A stretch of 64,000 nt of DNA from Lunularia cruciata (taxonomy: Eukaryota > Streptophyta > Marchantiopsida > Lunulariales > Lunulariaceae). Shown here piece by piece: positions 48,059 through 60,900 of this stretch; position 1 is the first letter of the stretch, and the number at the start of each line of letters is the position of its first letter. The DNA lies in NCBI GenBank assembly GCA_948567375.1, contig OX419755.1, positions 79,316,218 through 79,380,217 of the forward strand, written 5' to 3'. A program made the position numbers and the translations under genes. Under the pieces are notes generated by a model, which saw nothing but the letters and a program-made list of their open reading frames with translations, made no database searches and was not told the DNA's origin.

Positions 48059-48189
48059 ATGGAGAACCCACAGCAATTTTGCAGTCATCAAAACAACAAC
48101 TCTGCTCTGAATTCTTCTCATGCCGCTGTAGTTACATCTTCCTCTACTACTACCGCCTCTGCATCGTGTCTTCGAGGCACCACCTATAG
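48028..48189 (+). other. Upstream ORF overlapping the bHLH start codon
   Basis: ATG at 48028 (A at -3) opens a 53-codon frame, with a second in-frame ATG at 48046. It ends at TAG 48187-48189, beyond the main start at 48059 and in a different frame. If the transcript includes it, scanning ribosomes would meet it first and main-frame translation would need leaky scanning. Confidence 0.5.
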
Positions 48190-51100
48190 TGAACCACAGC
48201 AGCTCCTCTCTTATTCATCTGAGTAAGTGGCTCGGACCCGTCATGTACTACCTTCTCCTGCTGTGGTAACGAGAGAGCGAGAGAGAGCGAGTGTTATTGA
48301 GAGTCAGTGAGCGGCACCATCCATCAGGTAGAGTTGGAGGCACACGGGACGCGACGGATTGGGACGGACCACTAGCTAGACAATGCCCGCAGTATTACAA
48401 AAAGTGTGTCGAACTGTGTCGGACGCATCGGGTTACCAGGAGTTTTGAAAGCGAAGGGGTCTGAAGGTACATTTTTTCGCCCCCTTTACAAGACCGGACC
48501 ACCTCCAGGCAAAACTCAAAACGCTGCCCTCTGTCTGTTCTCGAGCACTTAGCAGCAACATACTGCTGGCTTCTTCTGTCGTGTAGATGTCGTCTGGATT
48601 GCGGACTCTTCTGTTTTCGTGGTTTTCACTCGTGGTTCACCTTTGTTGTATGTCCATCTTGTTGTCCTCCCTTATCTGGTTAGACCGTTTAACGCAGCTC
48701 TTTCCGATGTTTTACCTGACCTGCATGAGCCAGTCGACCGCATTCTGATTATCCTGCTCAAATCTGATAGAAACAGTCGATCCGCAGGCGAGCACAGCAG
48801 AGTCCATAAAGGCCTTCGTATCGTGTTGGAGCTGTTCAGCCTGTATACATTTCAGTCTTGGAGTGGCCTTTAATAGCTGTCCGTTTCTTCTAGAACTCCA
48901 CTAATTTCTACAGTTCGGTCAAGATCTTAAAAGAGCTTCTTATGGAGTATTCGTATGTTTTCAATTTTGTTGGTTGGTGATGTTATCCGAAATCCGAGAG
49001 TCGTTGTTAATTTGTGTCTCACTGATTATGGAGTCTCGGTTTTGATGGTTTATCTTTGAGGGAGATTACGGTAGAGGACTTCTAGGATTTGTGAAGTTGC
49101 TGCTGATGACCATGGTTCGCGAACGCAACTTTGGCAGGTGTTCGATGCTCGGACCCAGCGGTTCCTCTCGGACTTATAGCGACCAAGCTGGGGGAAAACC
49201 TCATATGTCCCTGCAAACTCTCAATCTGCCAACACAGGATCAAGGCGGACCAAGCTTTGCTCCCTGCTCTCCGATGCTTCCCAAGAATGGGTCGAGGCGT
49301 CCAGGGATATGGTCTGGGACGACTCTAAATGGCCCTCCAAAGGATTGGATCAATGGGAGAAATGCAATGATGGAAATGGATTGTCAAAATTTACCGTCAG
49401 ACTATTCCTCTGCGCTGCTGGATCAAGTTCCGGCTCCGCTATCCGATCCTTATCGCGTACCAGGTGGACTGGCCCGGTATCACTCTGCCCCGAGTGCTCT
49501 GCTGCAAAGTCTTGCCGACTTTCAAACGGATGTGGTTCCCAGACCTATGAGCCAGCTTGAAAATTCCCTGAGCTCTTTCTTCTCAGATGCCGATTTGCCG
49601 CCACTCGATCCTGCTAATGACAGCAGTTTGGAGCAAATGGAAACCGAACAGTCCGCCAATTCAGTGTATGACAAGTACTTACTCAATACACGGAAATTTG
49701 AAAGACTAGGGAAGCCAGGAGCGCACTACGAACAATTGGGATCAGGAAACGGACCTATCAAACCGCCAATCATACAGTCAGTGTACAAGCACTCTATGGA
49801 GGTACTGCACGAGAATGTGCCAGGAAACGCACAGATGAACCCTCAGATGAATCCCCAGATGAGCCCTCAGATGAACAACCAAATGAACTCGCAGATGCCT
49901 CCGAGTTCCCAGATGCCGTCGAGTATGGGGTTGAGTTCGAGCATGGCTTTGTCCTCTACAATGGGTTTGCTTGGTCAACAGGACAACATGCATACAGGGC
50001 AGCAAATGGCTTTGGGCAACCTTGGCCAGGGCATCGGTAATGACTTCATTGGTGCTTCGGGTACCCTTGCTGGTCTGTCCAGCACTAGGCTTTCCAATAA
50101 AGGGAACAACAACAACACCAACAATAGTCTTCTTCGGCAGAGTAGCTCTCCAGCTGGGCTTTTGGCTCAATTGTCCATCGATGTACAAGCGATGGCCGGA
50201 GCTGCTAAAAGCGAAAAGCAGAGCTTGTCGAGCCCTCTTGCCCATTCGCCAGCGGAGAGCCTTTCTGGAGGCACGTCCGAGGAAAATGGAGGTGCAGGAA
50301 CTGGACCAGGAACTCCAGGCATGATGTCCAGAATGGATGTTGGAGCCTGGGAAGATGCACAATCTTACCTTAACTCTTGGGATACCAACAACTTTGCCCG
50401 TAAAAGGTTTCGAGACATGGAGATGGATCCTCTCGGGGATTCTTTCCTAACAGATCCTCAGGTGAGATTATTGGTTGTCTGCCTCCTGGTGTTTTCTCCT
50501 TCCCCAGAAAGAGCGGTTTGTCAACTTTTATAGCCTTTTCTGTTGTTACGCCAACGAATGTCTGAGCACTTAATACGCGTGGTTTGGTCATCCGTATGTT
50601 GAAATGTTGAATTATCTTGTACTCAAGTAAGTATATTGACTGTTGTTTGTGGGTTGCAGAGGAACGCCCAGGACAATAATCCACCGACTTTGACCAGACA
50701 CATGAGTCTACCGACTCAGAAATCGAAGAATTCCTCCTTGGCTGATGACATTCTTCAATCCGTTCCATGTCGCATTCGAGCAAAGCGTGGGTGCGCGACA
50801 CATCCACGCAGCATTGCCGAGCGGGTGAGCACCGGCTTCAGTGCCGCTAAGATAAATTGTTAGCTTCACAGTGTCCTGTCTTCTTCAGAATGTGGCCGGA
50901 GTTCGGCCGGCAACTTCCTTAAACACTCGTGTATTTGTTGAACAGGTGAGGAGAACTCGCATCAGCGAACGGATGCGCAAGCTCCAAGAGCTCGTCCCCA
51001 ACATGGATAAAGTAAGTGGATGCCTACACTAGAGATCTTTTCTGGGATTGTATGGTTGGGCTAGCTAGGGCCTTATTGTAAGAAATATTTTGACATATAA

Positions 51101-51419
51101 AGGATGACATTGACACTGTGCACCGTTCTTGAATATTAAAGCAGCAAACAAATACCGCTGATATGCTGGACGAGGCAGTGGAGTACGTTAAGCAGCTCCA
51201 ACGGCAAGTACAGGTGGGTACTCGGATGTTGGACACTAGTCGAGCCGTTTAACACCTGATTTTAGGTATGATACACCCGAGTTCATGTCATGACGTTTTA
51301 TAATTTCAGCTGGTTAAAATTTTCGCGTTTGTTCTTTCCATTTGCAGGAGCTCACAGAGAGCAAATGTAAAGGCAACTGTCGGGAACACAAGGACAGCAA
51401 TAACAACAGTTCTTCATAA
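48059..51419 (+). CDS. bHLH transcription factor, FBH / bHLH122-bHLH130 type, six exons
   Basis: Nuclear DNA-binding protein. Coding exons are 48059-48222, 49138-50461, 50660-50824, 50946-51011, 51145-51213 and 51348-51419. All introns are GT-AG and phases fit, giving 619 residues. The first exon (MENPQQFCSH...) has context CAGGATGG and an in-frame stop just upstream. Family landmarks are HSAPSALL (about residues 170-177), an M/Q-rich repeat (about 280-310), LLRQSSSPAGLL (about 385), and the bHLH (about 535-590) with RAKRGCATHPRSIAER, RTRISERMRKLQELVPNMDK and DEAVEYVKQLQRQV. The C-terminus is short and Cys-containing. In flowering plants this group binds E-boxes (FBH proteins act on CONSTANS); the role in this plant is unknown. 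An alternative start is ATG 49106 or 49112 if exon 1 is not used (about 575 residues). No frame damage, so it is probably functional. Confidence 0.93.
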
Positions 51420-51861
51420 GGGTTCCTAACTTCCCGATTGTCAGATCGGGAGAGGTTGGGAGAACAATGTGCATATAACCATCGAGATACATACGTCTTA
51501 AGGTTTAAATGAACACTATTTGTGGTAGCGCCACATGGGGGAGAAGCTATGAGCTAGATCACGCCTAGTCCTTGAGAGTAAGTAACTGAAAATCCTTAAT
51601 GCCCATGCTTCTGGGAGCTTAATTGTAATCCCTTATAGAATCTTCACCTTCTAGGTGGTCATCGTAGTCACCTTGTTTTGAAGTCCTCCATACGACTCTC
51701 GTCGGAATGTAAATGTCCTAGAAACTCGTCTAGTCTCATGGCCACCTAGATGACCCTTGTAATTGTAAGTGCCTACTCTGACATCCGCGGTGGGCTGCCC
51801 TTTTGTTTGTTGATGAGGCATGACCCGATCAAGGCATAGTCAATGAATGCAGACCTTTGGT

Positions 51862-51867
51862 AATAAA
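51862..51867 (+). terminator. Candidate polyadenylation signal of the bHLH gene
   Basis: AATAAA lies about 440 bp after the stop codon, in sequence with no competing gene. Plant signals are loose, so this is only the best-looking candidate. Confidence 0.45.
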
Positions 51868-53714
51868 ATATCTGAATTGTCGTCCTACCGGATTGGTTTT
51901 ATCAGATATTCTCGTTGATTGCACTCTTTGTTGCGACGCGACGGAATCTTGTAGATGATTGAGATGAACTTACATGTCAAATTGCACCCCCGCTACACCG
52001 ACGTTAAGCTTAGATCCGAGTCCTTTTATGCTTGTTGATGGTCTACGCTCCAGTCTAAGTTCAAGTTTTGCATTTACTATCCAGTGCGTGGGCCTTTTTT
52101 TCTAATGCTTGTCGCAGATATCTCCTTGTTTCTCTTTGATAACGTAGAGTCTGAATCTTAGAACCTGTCTCGTTATCTGTGGATTCCTTTCTTGCCTAGT
52201 CATTCATTGCCCAAGAGTGTTGATCTTACGAAATTAGCTTGGCATCTTAGCTAGTTGCTGTTTAGCTTGTTTGGAGTGTTTGCCAACTCCAACTATCACC
52301 TGTCCTCACTGGGCTGAATGTGTCCTTTGTATATATTTCATTGTCTCACCTTATGTCTTCGCATTTCATCAAACCAGGAGCACCGGGCCCTTGGTAGCAG
52401 CGCCCACACCGAACGATATCCTAGGATGGACTGGAGCAGCTTCCATCATTTGCAGCAGACAGGATTTGTTTAACATGTGTAGGTTAGACATAGCGAGCTC
52501 ATCATTTTGAGCGTATAAGAGACAAGTTTGAGATCTGCAATCCCTCTCGGATCTGTTGAATTTAAGTGGACTCAGACTTCACTGTACATTTTTGTATATG
52601 AATCCGAAGGAGTTCCAAACATCATCTCGCTCGTATTCTTGGTAGCTCTCTGTTTTGGGATTTTCTGGAGTTCGTTTGAGTCTACGACTTTCTTTCAATC
52701 TTGCCATCTTTTTGAGAACCTTAAGTATCAAACTGTTGTAAATTTTGAACATAATCTTCGTATCTCAGTGCGGATGCGGATTGACGCGCAGCCTTTCTTT
52801 TGTCAAATCTTAATTTTTGGACTAGACTATTGTGAAGCTGACAAGTACGATCACGACAGATGTACTTGTCTTATCAGCTCACCCACTTGCGAGAATAGCG
52901 GATAAGGTCCATTGAACCTCCTTCTGCCGCCACAACACTTAACTGCCATATCTATCCCATCAAGTATGTTTATAGCTCGTCCTCCCAGCAGAAAGTTGGG
53001 TTCATGCACAGTATGGCTTCGATCCATCACTCCTGCACCACCTTCGCAGCTTCACGGCCTGGTAGTCAGCGCAGACTCCATGTACCTAGTCAGCAGAGAA
53101 TGAAAGCCGGAAGCCCTCCAGTTACCAGAATTTGGATGTACTCACTCACACTCGTGAACTCATCTAGTCAGGTCTCCTACGCGTTGCTGAAACCCATTGA
53201 GAGGGAACCACTTGAAGGAAAGTGCGTTTCTGTCTTAAGTGCCTCTTGGGAGACAACAGGGATACAGCAGTTACACCACAATTCAACGAAGAAGTTGGCC
53301 CAGAATAGTAGTCATACCATATGTCCATCAATGTAGCGGTCGACGAACACAGAGACCGCCTCCCCCAGTTCCTCCTTCCCTCCCTACGTGGGGTTCACAT
53401 CACAGTAGTAGTTCATTTGAACGGCCATGTTTATTTACTAGACATCAAAGGAGAGGAGGAACCCAGGGAGCGCACGATGTTCCACTGTAGATCCTTGCCT
53501 GGATGCTTGTGTCTTCAGCTACGTTATAGGCACTCCTTTCGGGGCTTGTCAGTCTGAAGAAACCAACCATCCATGATTTCCAAGCATCGCATTGGTGTTC
53601 CAATAGGGAGATATTGATAATTAAGCGAGTGCGTGGTAAAATGAAATGAAGAGTTGCCTCCCACTCAATACCGATAATAACTCAAGTTTCTGACATTGAA
53701 TCCCAGGCTTAAAC
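51868..53714. other. No recognisable gene
   Basis: Several overlapping open frames (52271-52510, 52528-52905, 52912-53557 in three frames) have ordinary codon-like composition but no domain that I recognise. They may be a decayed or unrecognised gene downstream of the bHLH. Confidence 0.4.
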
Positions 53715-53725
53715 CATACTTCATT

Positions 53726-53834
53726 TCTCATATAGACTCTATTGGGGCTTAGCCCCATGTTACCTTTTTTGTCTCTCCCTTGTACGGGTTGATGGGGTCT
53801 TCCCATCCTTCGTTTTTCCTACGCGGTCGCCTTT
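53726..53834 (+). mobile_element. 109-bp tail-only insertion of the non-LTR family (copy I)
   Basis: The insert is nearly identical to the last 100 or so bases of the copy at 36150-39877, from ATAGACTCTATT through GGCTTAGCCCCATG and the hairpin (53791-53807) to CTACGCGGTCGCCTTT. The perfect 11-mer CATACTTCATT flanks it at 53715-53725 and 53835-53845. The clean right boundary defines the element's 3' terminus as GCGGTCGCCTTT, without poly(A). Confidence 0.93.
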
Positions 53835-53845
53835 CATACTTCATT

Positions 53846-56792
53846 GAAAAGACTTTAGGTAACCACTTAAAGTGATAGAATGATTGATCTTGCCAAGTCC
53901 GATACGAGGAATACTTGTCTAGTGTCATCAATTCAACCTTCTTCTGTTATATAATCTGATCTATTGAACTCTCGACATCGTGGATTGGGAACATCCGCAG
54001 AAACTAGCTCCGATATTCCGAATCCTACGAAGAATCTCAGATCCCAAACGTTTTCTGCGATGGAGAAACGTCAGGGTCACATCCTGCATCTCTCACGCTA
54101 CCTGGTGGTACTTATTACTTCCCGAGTCATAGTCAAAGAGGGTACACCGATGGTTGTTATGGCGGCTATCCGTTCGACTGGATTTCAAATGAGGTACCAT
54201 CCATCGCACATTTACACACTAAACACCAGTAAGAGTAGTTGTACCAATTTCCATCATCATCCAAACCAAGCTCAAGAGAGTGCGGCTAGATGCCAAAGTA
54301 CTACCGCATTACTTATTGCAATCGAGCGTTTATAATATAGATGTACCACTGCTGCCGCGCGCTGCTGCTACAGTACTCCAGCTCCAAACGTTGCAATCGC
54401 AATCGATTCAGAACAGTCTGAATTTGAATAACTCGGATTGTCTACCTTCTCAGAACTACGATATTGACGAGAAAACGATGATTGAACCACACCTCGACTG
54501 GTGTGGTTGAATCGTCGTTGAATGCGATTACATCAGAGAATAACCGTAGTAGAAGATTTTTTAGATAACTTCAGACTTAAACAAGAAGTATTTAGATTGT
54601 GTCTTCGATAGCACTCGACTACGATAGGTAATCGAAAAGTCTGTGTTGGTAGATATTACAGATCTCTACGTTATTGTGAGTTGCCATTAGTATGTATATC
54701 TACACCTGTAGACTAGGTGTTATGCTTGTCAATGTTTGAGACGTCTCATGAAACATAGATAAGGGATCCAATCCTTTTCCCGATGAATTTCATGCACATA
54801 CCGGAATCGCAGATATGTCGTTGTTCATATGAACAGTTATCACTTCAGTGAAGTTATAGATTGATTAGATAAGTTTGATCGTCATTGCAATGTAGAAAAG
54901 TGTATTGGCAAAAGAATGTGCGTCCGGATCGCTATAGGAAAGAACAAAGGTCCTCCAGAGTTCCTTATGTAAAACAAACGTAGTCGGAAGAGCTGAGCTT
55001 TACTAAACTGCAATTTCTGTTTCTTCGAATAGACTCTGGAACCTATCCTCATTACAAAATTGAGGTGCAAGTCTCGTCAATGGATATCGATAATATTGTA
55101 GGGAACCACGAGGACTTTTAATCACACGAGCAGTTAGTCGGTAGGAAGTCTACCCACATGGTGAGCTTCACTCTTGATGTTAAGAAACTCCCAATATGCA
55201 ACTGTGTTCATGGTGCCTTTGCTTGAGATAATCGCCGAGATTATGTTGGAATGCGCTTGAGAGCCTCTTATCTCGAATGTTCCTCTCCATTGCTCAATCA
55301 GATTCAAATCATGAACAAGCAAATACCTCATTATATTACTCTTATTTTCGCTTGAGTAAGCCAAATATCTCAGAGCTATAAGTTTGTCCACGCCGATACC
55401 GCACCTCGGATCCCATAATGTCCTGTCAATATCAATCGAGAGAGTTGTTAACAGCGAATTCAACAACTGTAGTGCACACAGGGTATGGACGACCATCTAC
55501 CCAAAAAACTACAGAATCTTTACCAGGGATGTGACGCTCAACCTCATTTCCCAACTTGTGATTCATGGCGGTCCAATCGAACACCATTCAATACTCCTTT
55601 GGTACTCCTACCTGACTGCAATTACATCTGACACCAATCTAATCGACTACCACGACAGGCAACCATTTCTTCCCAATATCCGTCTATCCCTGAACTCTGA
55701 GATATGATGTAACCTAAATAGGAATGCAAACTCGATGTTCTATATATATATATATAGAGCCGTGAATAATGATCATATCAATCGTTCACTAGTATGGACA
55801 GGTTATCCATCATTATCGCTACCAAATCTAAGGACTTAACATGAGCACGGAAGGTATCTAAATTGTAATTATGATCACATACAAATCATTTGAGACTGGC
55901 CCTTAGAGAGAGAAAGAAAATTAGAAATTCTAAGTCCTATTTTTTTCACGTCCATTCTGATCAAATCCAAACATAACTAGCATAAGCCAGAAAAGAATTT
56001 GTGAGGTTATTAAAAATATAAAAAAGGTTGATGGGATATCTTTTTCCCAAAGCCGTAGTGACTTCTCATACTTCATGATTAAGCATGAATTTTAAGATCA
56101 GATTCTAAAGGTTAGAAAATATAAACATGATCGAAACTAAATTTGAATAATTAAAGAAATATTCACCTCACTAAGTGTAGCCGCAACGTCACTTACGGTC
56201 ATTGAAAGATACTTTGTCCTACTGACTAATTGATAAATGAGAAAGAAGTGAGTGCGCTCATAGCCTTAATATCAAAAGAGATCTACCATATCCTCTCAAG
56301 TTTCAATCAAAAATTCTTGATGTAAAGAAGTAGAGCCATATAATGGTCATGAATCTAATAAAATAAGAAAGGAGTTTCAAGTACGTGCTTATTCTAGAAT
56401 ATTCTAAAGTCTGAAACTGCTTTGACACTAGAATAGGAATAGCGTTAAGTTGCGTTCCCATTCAAGTTGATTATTCATGCAAGTCAGACTTCTCCAATAA
56501 TTTGGGTATTCACAACATTTTAGACTTGTACTTTCGCTAGCCCACCACTATTGAGCGACGCTGATAGAGAAACGTTTTGGAGTTAGAATTACATCAAAGT
56601 TCAAAGTTTAACCCGTCACTTTGACGAGCTTAGAAATAGGGGACATGACTAAAAATAAAGTAAATGGCGTAGTACTTCCTAGAGCATGGTACTACAAGAG
56701 GTAATTCGGTGAAAAGGAGAGTACAGTAAATCAAATAGATTAATTGTTAAGGGTCTAGGAAAAGATATCTTTACTCCCAACCGATAGATTTT
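53846..56792. other. No recognisable gene
   Basis: Open frames at 53964-54335, 54280-54510, 55134-55496 (minus) and 55384-55707 show no domain I know. A short (TA)n run lies at about 55740-55757. Composition becomes AT-richer toward the right end. Confidence 0.4.
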
Positions 56793-57960
56793 CGAAGAGG
56801 GAGAGTGAGGGATGTGAATGAATTTTGTAATTTCCCTTTGTATATTAGGTGGTGGGTTACAAGTGAATACATGATCCTCTTTCTTTGTTGTTCAATTTTA
56901 GTTCTATTGGTGTATAGAATTATTTTTTTTCAGTTTCAGTTCTATTTGTGTAGATTGAGGTTATGGAGAATTCTACCGAAAAATATGAATTTTTAAAGAT
57001 ATATTAGATGTTTTAAATGGTTAGTTTAGTGGTGACACATTAAAGATTCTTGTTTATGATTGCTTGATTTTCATATCTTGACTTGATTGGATCTTAGTTT
57101 TAGATTATTGAGATAGAAAATAAAAGTTATTGAGAGTTTATAGTTTGAAGACTTTGAAGAGTTAACATTTACTCAAGTGAGTGAGGAAGGATGTACTTGT
57201 GGTTTATAGATATGAGGAGATACGCGACGGAGGATCTAAAATCATCGTTGTTATTCTTATACTACATATGGTTTTACATATGTTGTATTGTCTAGAGCAG
57301 CTTGAGATATGATGTGTTATAGAATTTTTACCCTGTAAATGATAAAGATGCACAAGGATTATAAGTGATGTGTATACTAGATGCCTACATGAAGTATTAT
57401 ATTTAATCATTGACATATGGGATTATACATGCTTCATAGATTTCATTGTTGACTATTCCAAGTATGCCTACGTGAAATGTGTAATTATATTTACATCATC
57501 CATATTTGGGATTATATATTCTGCATCGATCTCCTTGTTGACCATTCCAAGTATACCTATTGAGTCATGGGAATGGTTAGCATACCAAACAGGTTGTGCA
57601 ATGGTGTTCTTTGAGTCTAGTTTGCAATATCCACACTTATTATAAATACTTCTTTGTGCACTCCATGATGAGGATAAACAAAAAAAATCACCACTTGATC
57701 GATTGGTATGTGATCCCTTGGATGAATCATAAGTATGATTTCTATTTCTTTAATTCTATGATCATGTATTTGTTATATTAGAGAGGCTATGTGGTGTACA
57801 AAGACGTGATTGTTAAACTTTTCAAATTATAAGTAAGGATTGAACTACCTTACAAGGAGAGTCTATTTGGTCCACCCATTTTAGGAGACAATTTCAACCA
57901 CAAGATACTATAGATTCCATTTAGTTATAGTATTGTAGGATCTAAGGTCAATCTAGAGAG
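56793..57960 (+). pseudogene. R2-like non-LTR retrotransposon, copy D (5' part only)
   Basis: The DNA aligns with the 5' UTR and the start of the ORF of the 36150 copy. The UTR match (GAGAGTGAG...TTCAATTT(T/C)(A/G)GTTC(T/C)ATTGGT) begins near 56793. The zinc-finger region is near 57310-57360 with its coding sense destroyed. The linker reads IPIESWEWLAYQTGC near 57550-57600, and the match ends near 57960 at the ATTCCA(T/C)TTAGTTA block. Reverse transcriptase and tail are missing, the reverse of normal 5' truncation, so the 3' part was deleted or separated later. It is heavily shifted to A and T. An internal tandem duplication is listed separately. Confidence 0.75.
57383..57554 (+). repeat. Diverged tandem duplication (83 and 89 bp) inside copy D
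   Basis: Both units start GCCTAC(A/G)TGAA and end TTGTTGAC(T/C)ATTCCAAGTAT (57383-57465, 57466-57554). The reference copy has the sequence once. Confidence 0.8.
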
Positions 57961-60900
57961 TATAGTAAAAGCAACAGAAACCTCATATTCTTTGTACAAA
58001 AACAATCAATTACTACTCTTCTTTTACTAGGTGCAGTAGCAACTGGGTTGGAAGTGTGCAACTAGAAAATCATATTTTGGTATCATAGTACAAGAGGATG
58101 GAATGCTTGTCTATGGAGCGTCTTGCTTTATGATCTTGATGTTGGGTGTGGCAACAAATGGACTGAACGTGTGCTACTAGAAGGTCTAGCAAATGTTATA
58201 TGATGTTACTAGGTCTTTGTGTAGAAATTTCAAAAGAAGGTGTGGAAATTTTTTTAAGGAGGTGTGATAATTAATTGTTTTGTTATACATATAATATATT
58301 TGGTGTTGTAGAAATATCAATTCCCCGTAAAAAAAAATTGATGGTTTAGAAGAAATAATCTTTTGAAAGGGTAAAAATTTATATATTATAATAATTAGGT
58401 ATTTTAATTCTATCCCCTTTTTTATCCTTGATTATATTTATATATATATATATATATATTCATAATAAATAGAATTATTTCTTTTGCCACATCATATTTT
58501 AAGCTTAAGAATCATATATAGAACCAAGAATTATTCAAAGAGATGTTAGCAAATTTAGTACTTTACAAATTTCATTGCAAATATATGATATAACTTATAT
58601 AAAAACAAATAGAATCATTTTTGTTGATGTAAATAAAATCTAAGCTAAGACATTCATAGATATAGATTTGATTGACTAGCAAAATTAAGTGAAAGTTAGA
58701 GTAAGTTGGAATTTATCGATAATAATTAGAAATTACTCTTATTTTTTATTGTATTACTAATGCTTCATAAAATATAAAAAGATAAGATTATCAGTCATCA
58801 CCATACAAGGTGAAACATTTTTATATAATATGCTAGAAGTATATATAATAGATCTATGATTATTTCCAATTTAATTAGATTTTATATTGATACTAAAGTC
58901 CAAATATAATATGGGTTATTCATGAACTAAGGTGAAAGATATTGAATCTATACATTCATAGGACTTGAAACTTGAACTGTATTAAGTATAATCTAATTAA
59001 ATTCTATATAGCTATTTAAAAATCATTTGCCTAGTATTTGATGAGTTTAATACTTATGAGAGTAATATTTATAGTTTTAGAACTTTGCACTTTGTAAATT
59101 GTATAAAATACAAAATTCAATCTCATTAAAATCCTAGATGTCTATGTGAGCTAGTATTACTTTAACTTTGCTTAATAAAATATATAGCTTATTGACTACC
59201 TTGAGTTTAAACAAGTGTATTTATAGGATGATGATTCATTAAGGACTCTAAAAGTAATGATTGAACAAATATATCAAAGAAGATCAAAGAAAGCTTTAAG
59301 TTATATAGCATTAACAACAAACTTTTTAATTATGTAACTAGTTCCTTAGAAACGTCACTTAAAAGGCCAGAAATTTCACTTACCATCTTAGCTAGCTAGG
59401 TTCTCTAACTATGTTATGAACCTAAACTAAGTCGGTGGACCATTCAACTACTTAAGTTATCACATGATCAACAACTTTCATAACATTCTACTCATCTCAA
59501 TCAGAAATTGTTTTGTCTTATTATATCAATCATCCATATAAAAGAAAAAATCCATTCTATATGTACTTTTTGAATCATTTATCATATAGATCCTAATTGA
59601 CTTGTAGTTTTATATAAATATATCCAATGTTTCTCCTATTTTCATACTTAGTAAAAATCATACCATATCATTTAGATAAACTTGTGACATTGATATTGAT
59701 AGTACTATTGATTATGTATAGTTTAAAATCTTAACTTTTTTTTAATGATAACTATTATTTTGAAAAAAAGGGGGTTAAAATACATGATTTAAAAAGATTG
59801 AGTACAGAACATACTGTTAGGTAGTTAGAATTTTTACATTTAATATATAAAATAATTTAATATTAAAAAATAATAGTCATCTTCTCACAATTTACAAAAG
59901 AGTACTACATATCAAGCACTTTTAAGAAACCTCATTATGTATAAAATTACTAGTAATGTAAGAAAATTAAATACATAAATTAATTATTAGAAGTACAAGG
60001 TGGAACACTAGATTGAGCATTATTAATAAGCACTTTGAATATATAACTACAATCAAGAAATAAAGACTAAGTATTAGGCAAAAAATTTGGATTTCCAAAT
60101 TTAAGAATCAATTAATTCCAACAAGCATCTATATATAGGCTATATGTAATATTTATTGATTATAAATTATTCAATCATCCTAAACTTGAAACAAAAAGAG
60201 CATATTTGAATGATCTTATAATTTCTATAGTTTCTAAAAAGTTTCATAGTTTTCCATATTCAAGCAATGGTATGTATGATAGTGGAAATACCTTGAATTA
60301 TATTTCTAATCATGCAAAATGGAATTCAAAATATAGAACTTCAGGGGAATGATAATGTTCATCCATTTATTGTATCGTGGTCCATAGAGTTGATAGTTGC
60401 AATTCAATCAATATAAAAGGATCTTATCTTTAATACATTTGGACTTTATATCTTTGCAGATTAAAAGGAATAGGATGATAATATAATATGCTCACCTTTT
60501 ATTGATTTGAGCTCCAAAGCACTAAGAACCCAAGTCAAGTCAAAGTTAGATATAAAATAAGACTCCAAAACCATATATGTGAATAAAAAATTCCAAGTTT
60601 ATGGGAGGTAAAATCAAGTCAAACTTAAGTATAAAGTTATAGTCCCAATCCATCGGTGTAAATCACCAAAAAGCTTGCAGTTTTACATGACCTCACATGT
60701 TATGAATTCAAAATCTAAATTTAGAATCCAAGAAGATAAACTTAGGTAATATGACTAAAACTTTATGTAGATATACATGGGATACTTATACATGCAAGCA
60801 TAAGTTGACATGGATATGAATTAAAAGATTTTGATCTATCATAATTTAGCCTTTGCTTTCAATTGCTTGTAGATGATGTTGTACAACTACTTCTTATTTT

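Noticed and set aside
49778-50362. 194-codon minus-strand open frame
   Set aside because: It is the antisense shadow of bHLH exon 2. The Met/Gln repeat and codon bias explain the open antisense frame.
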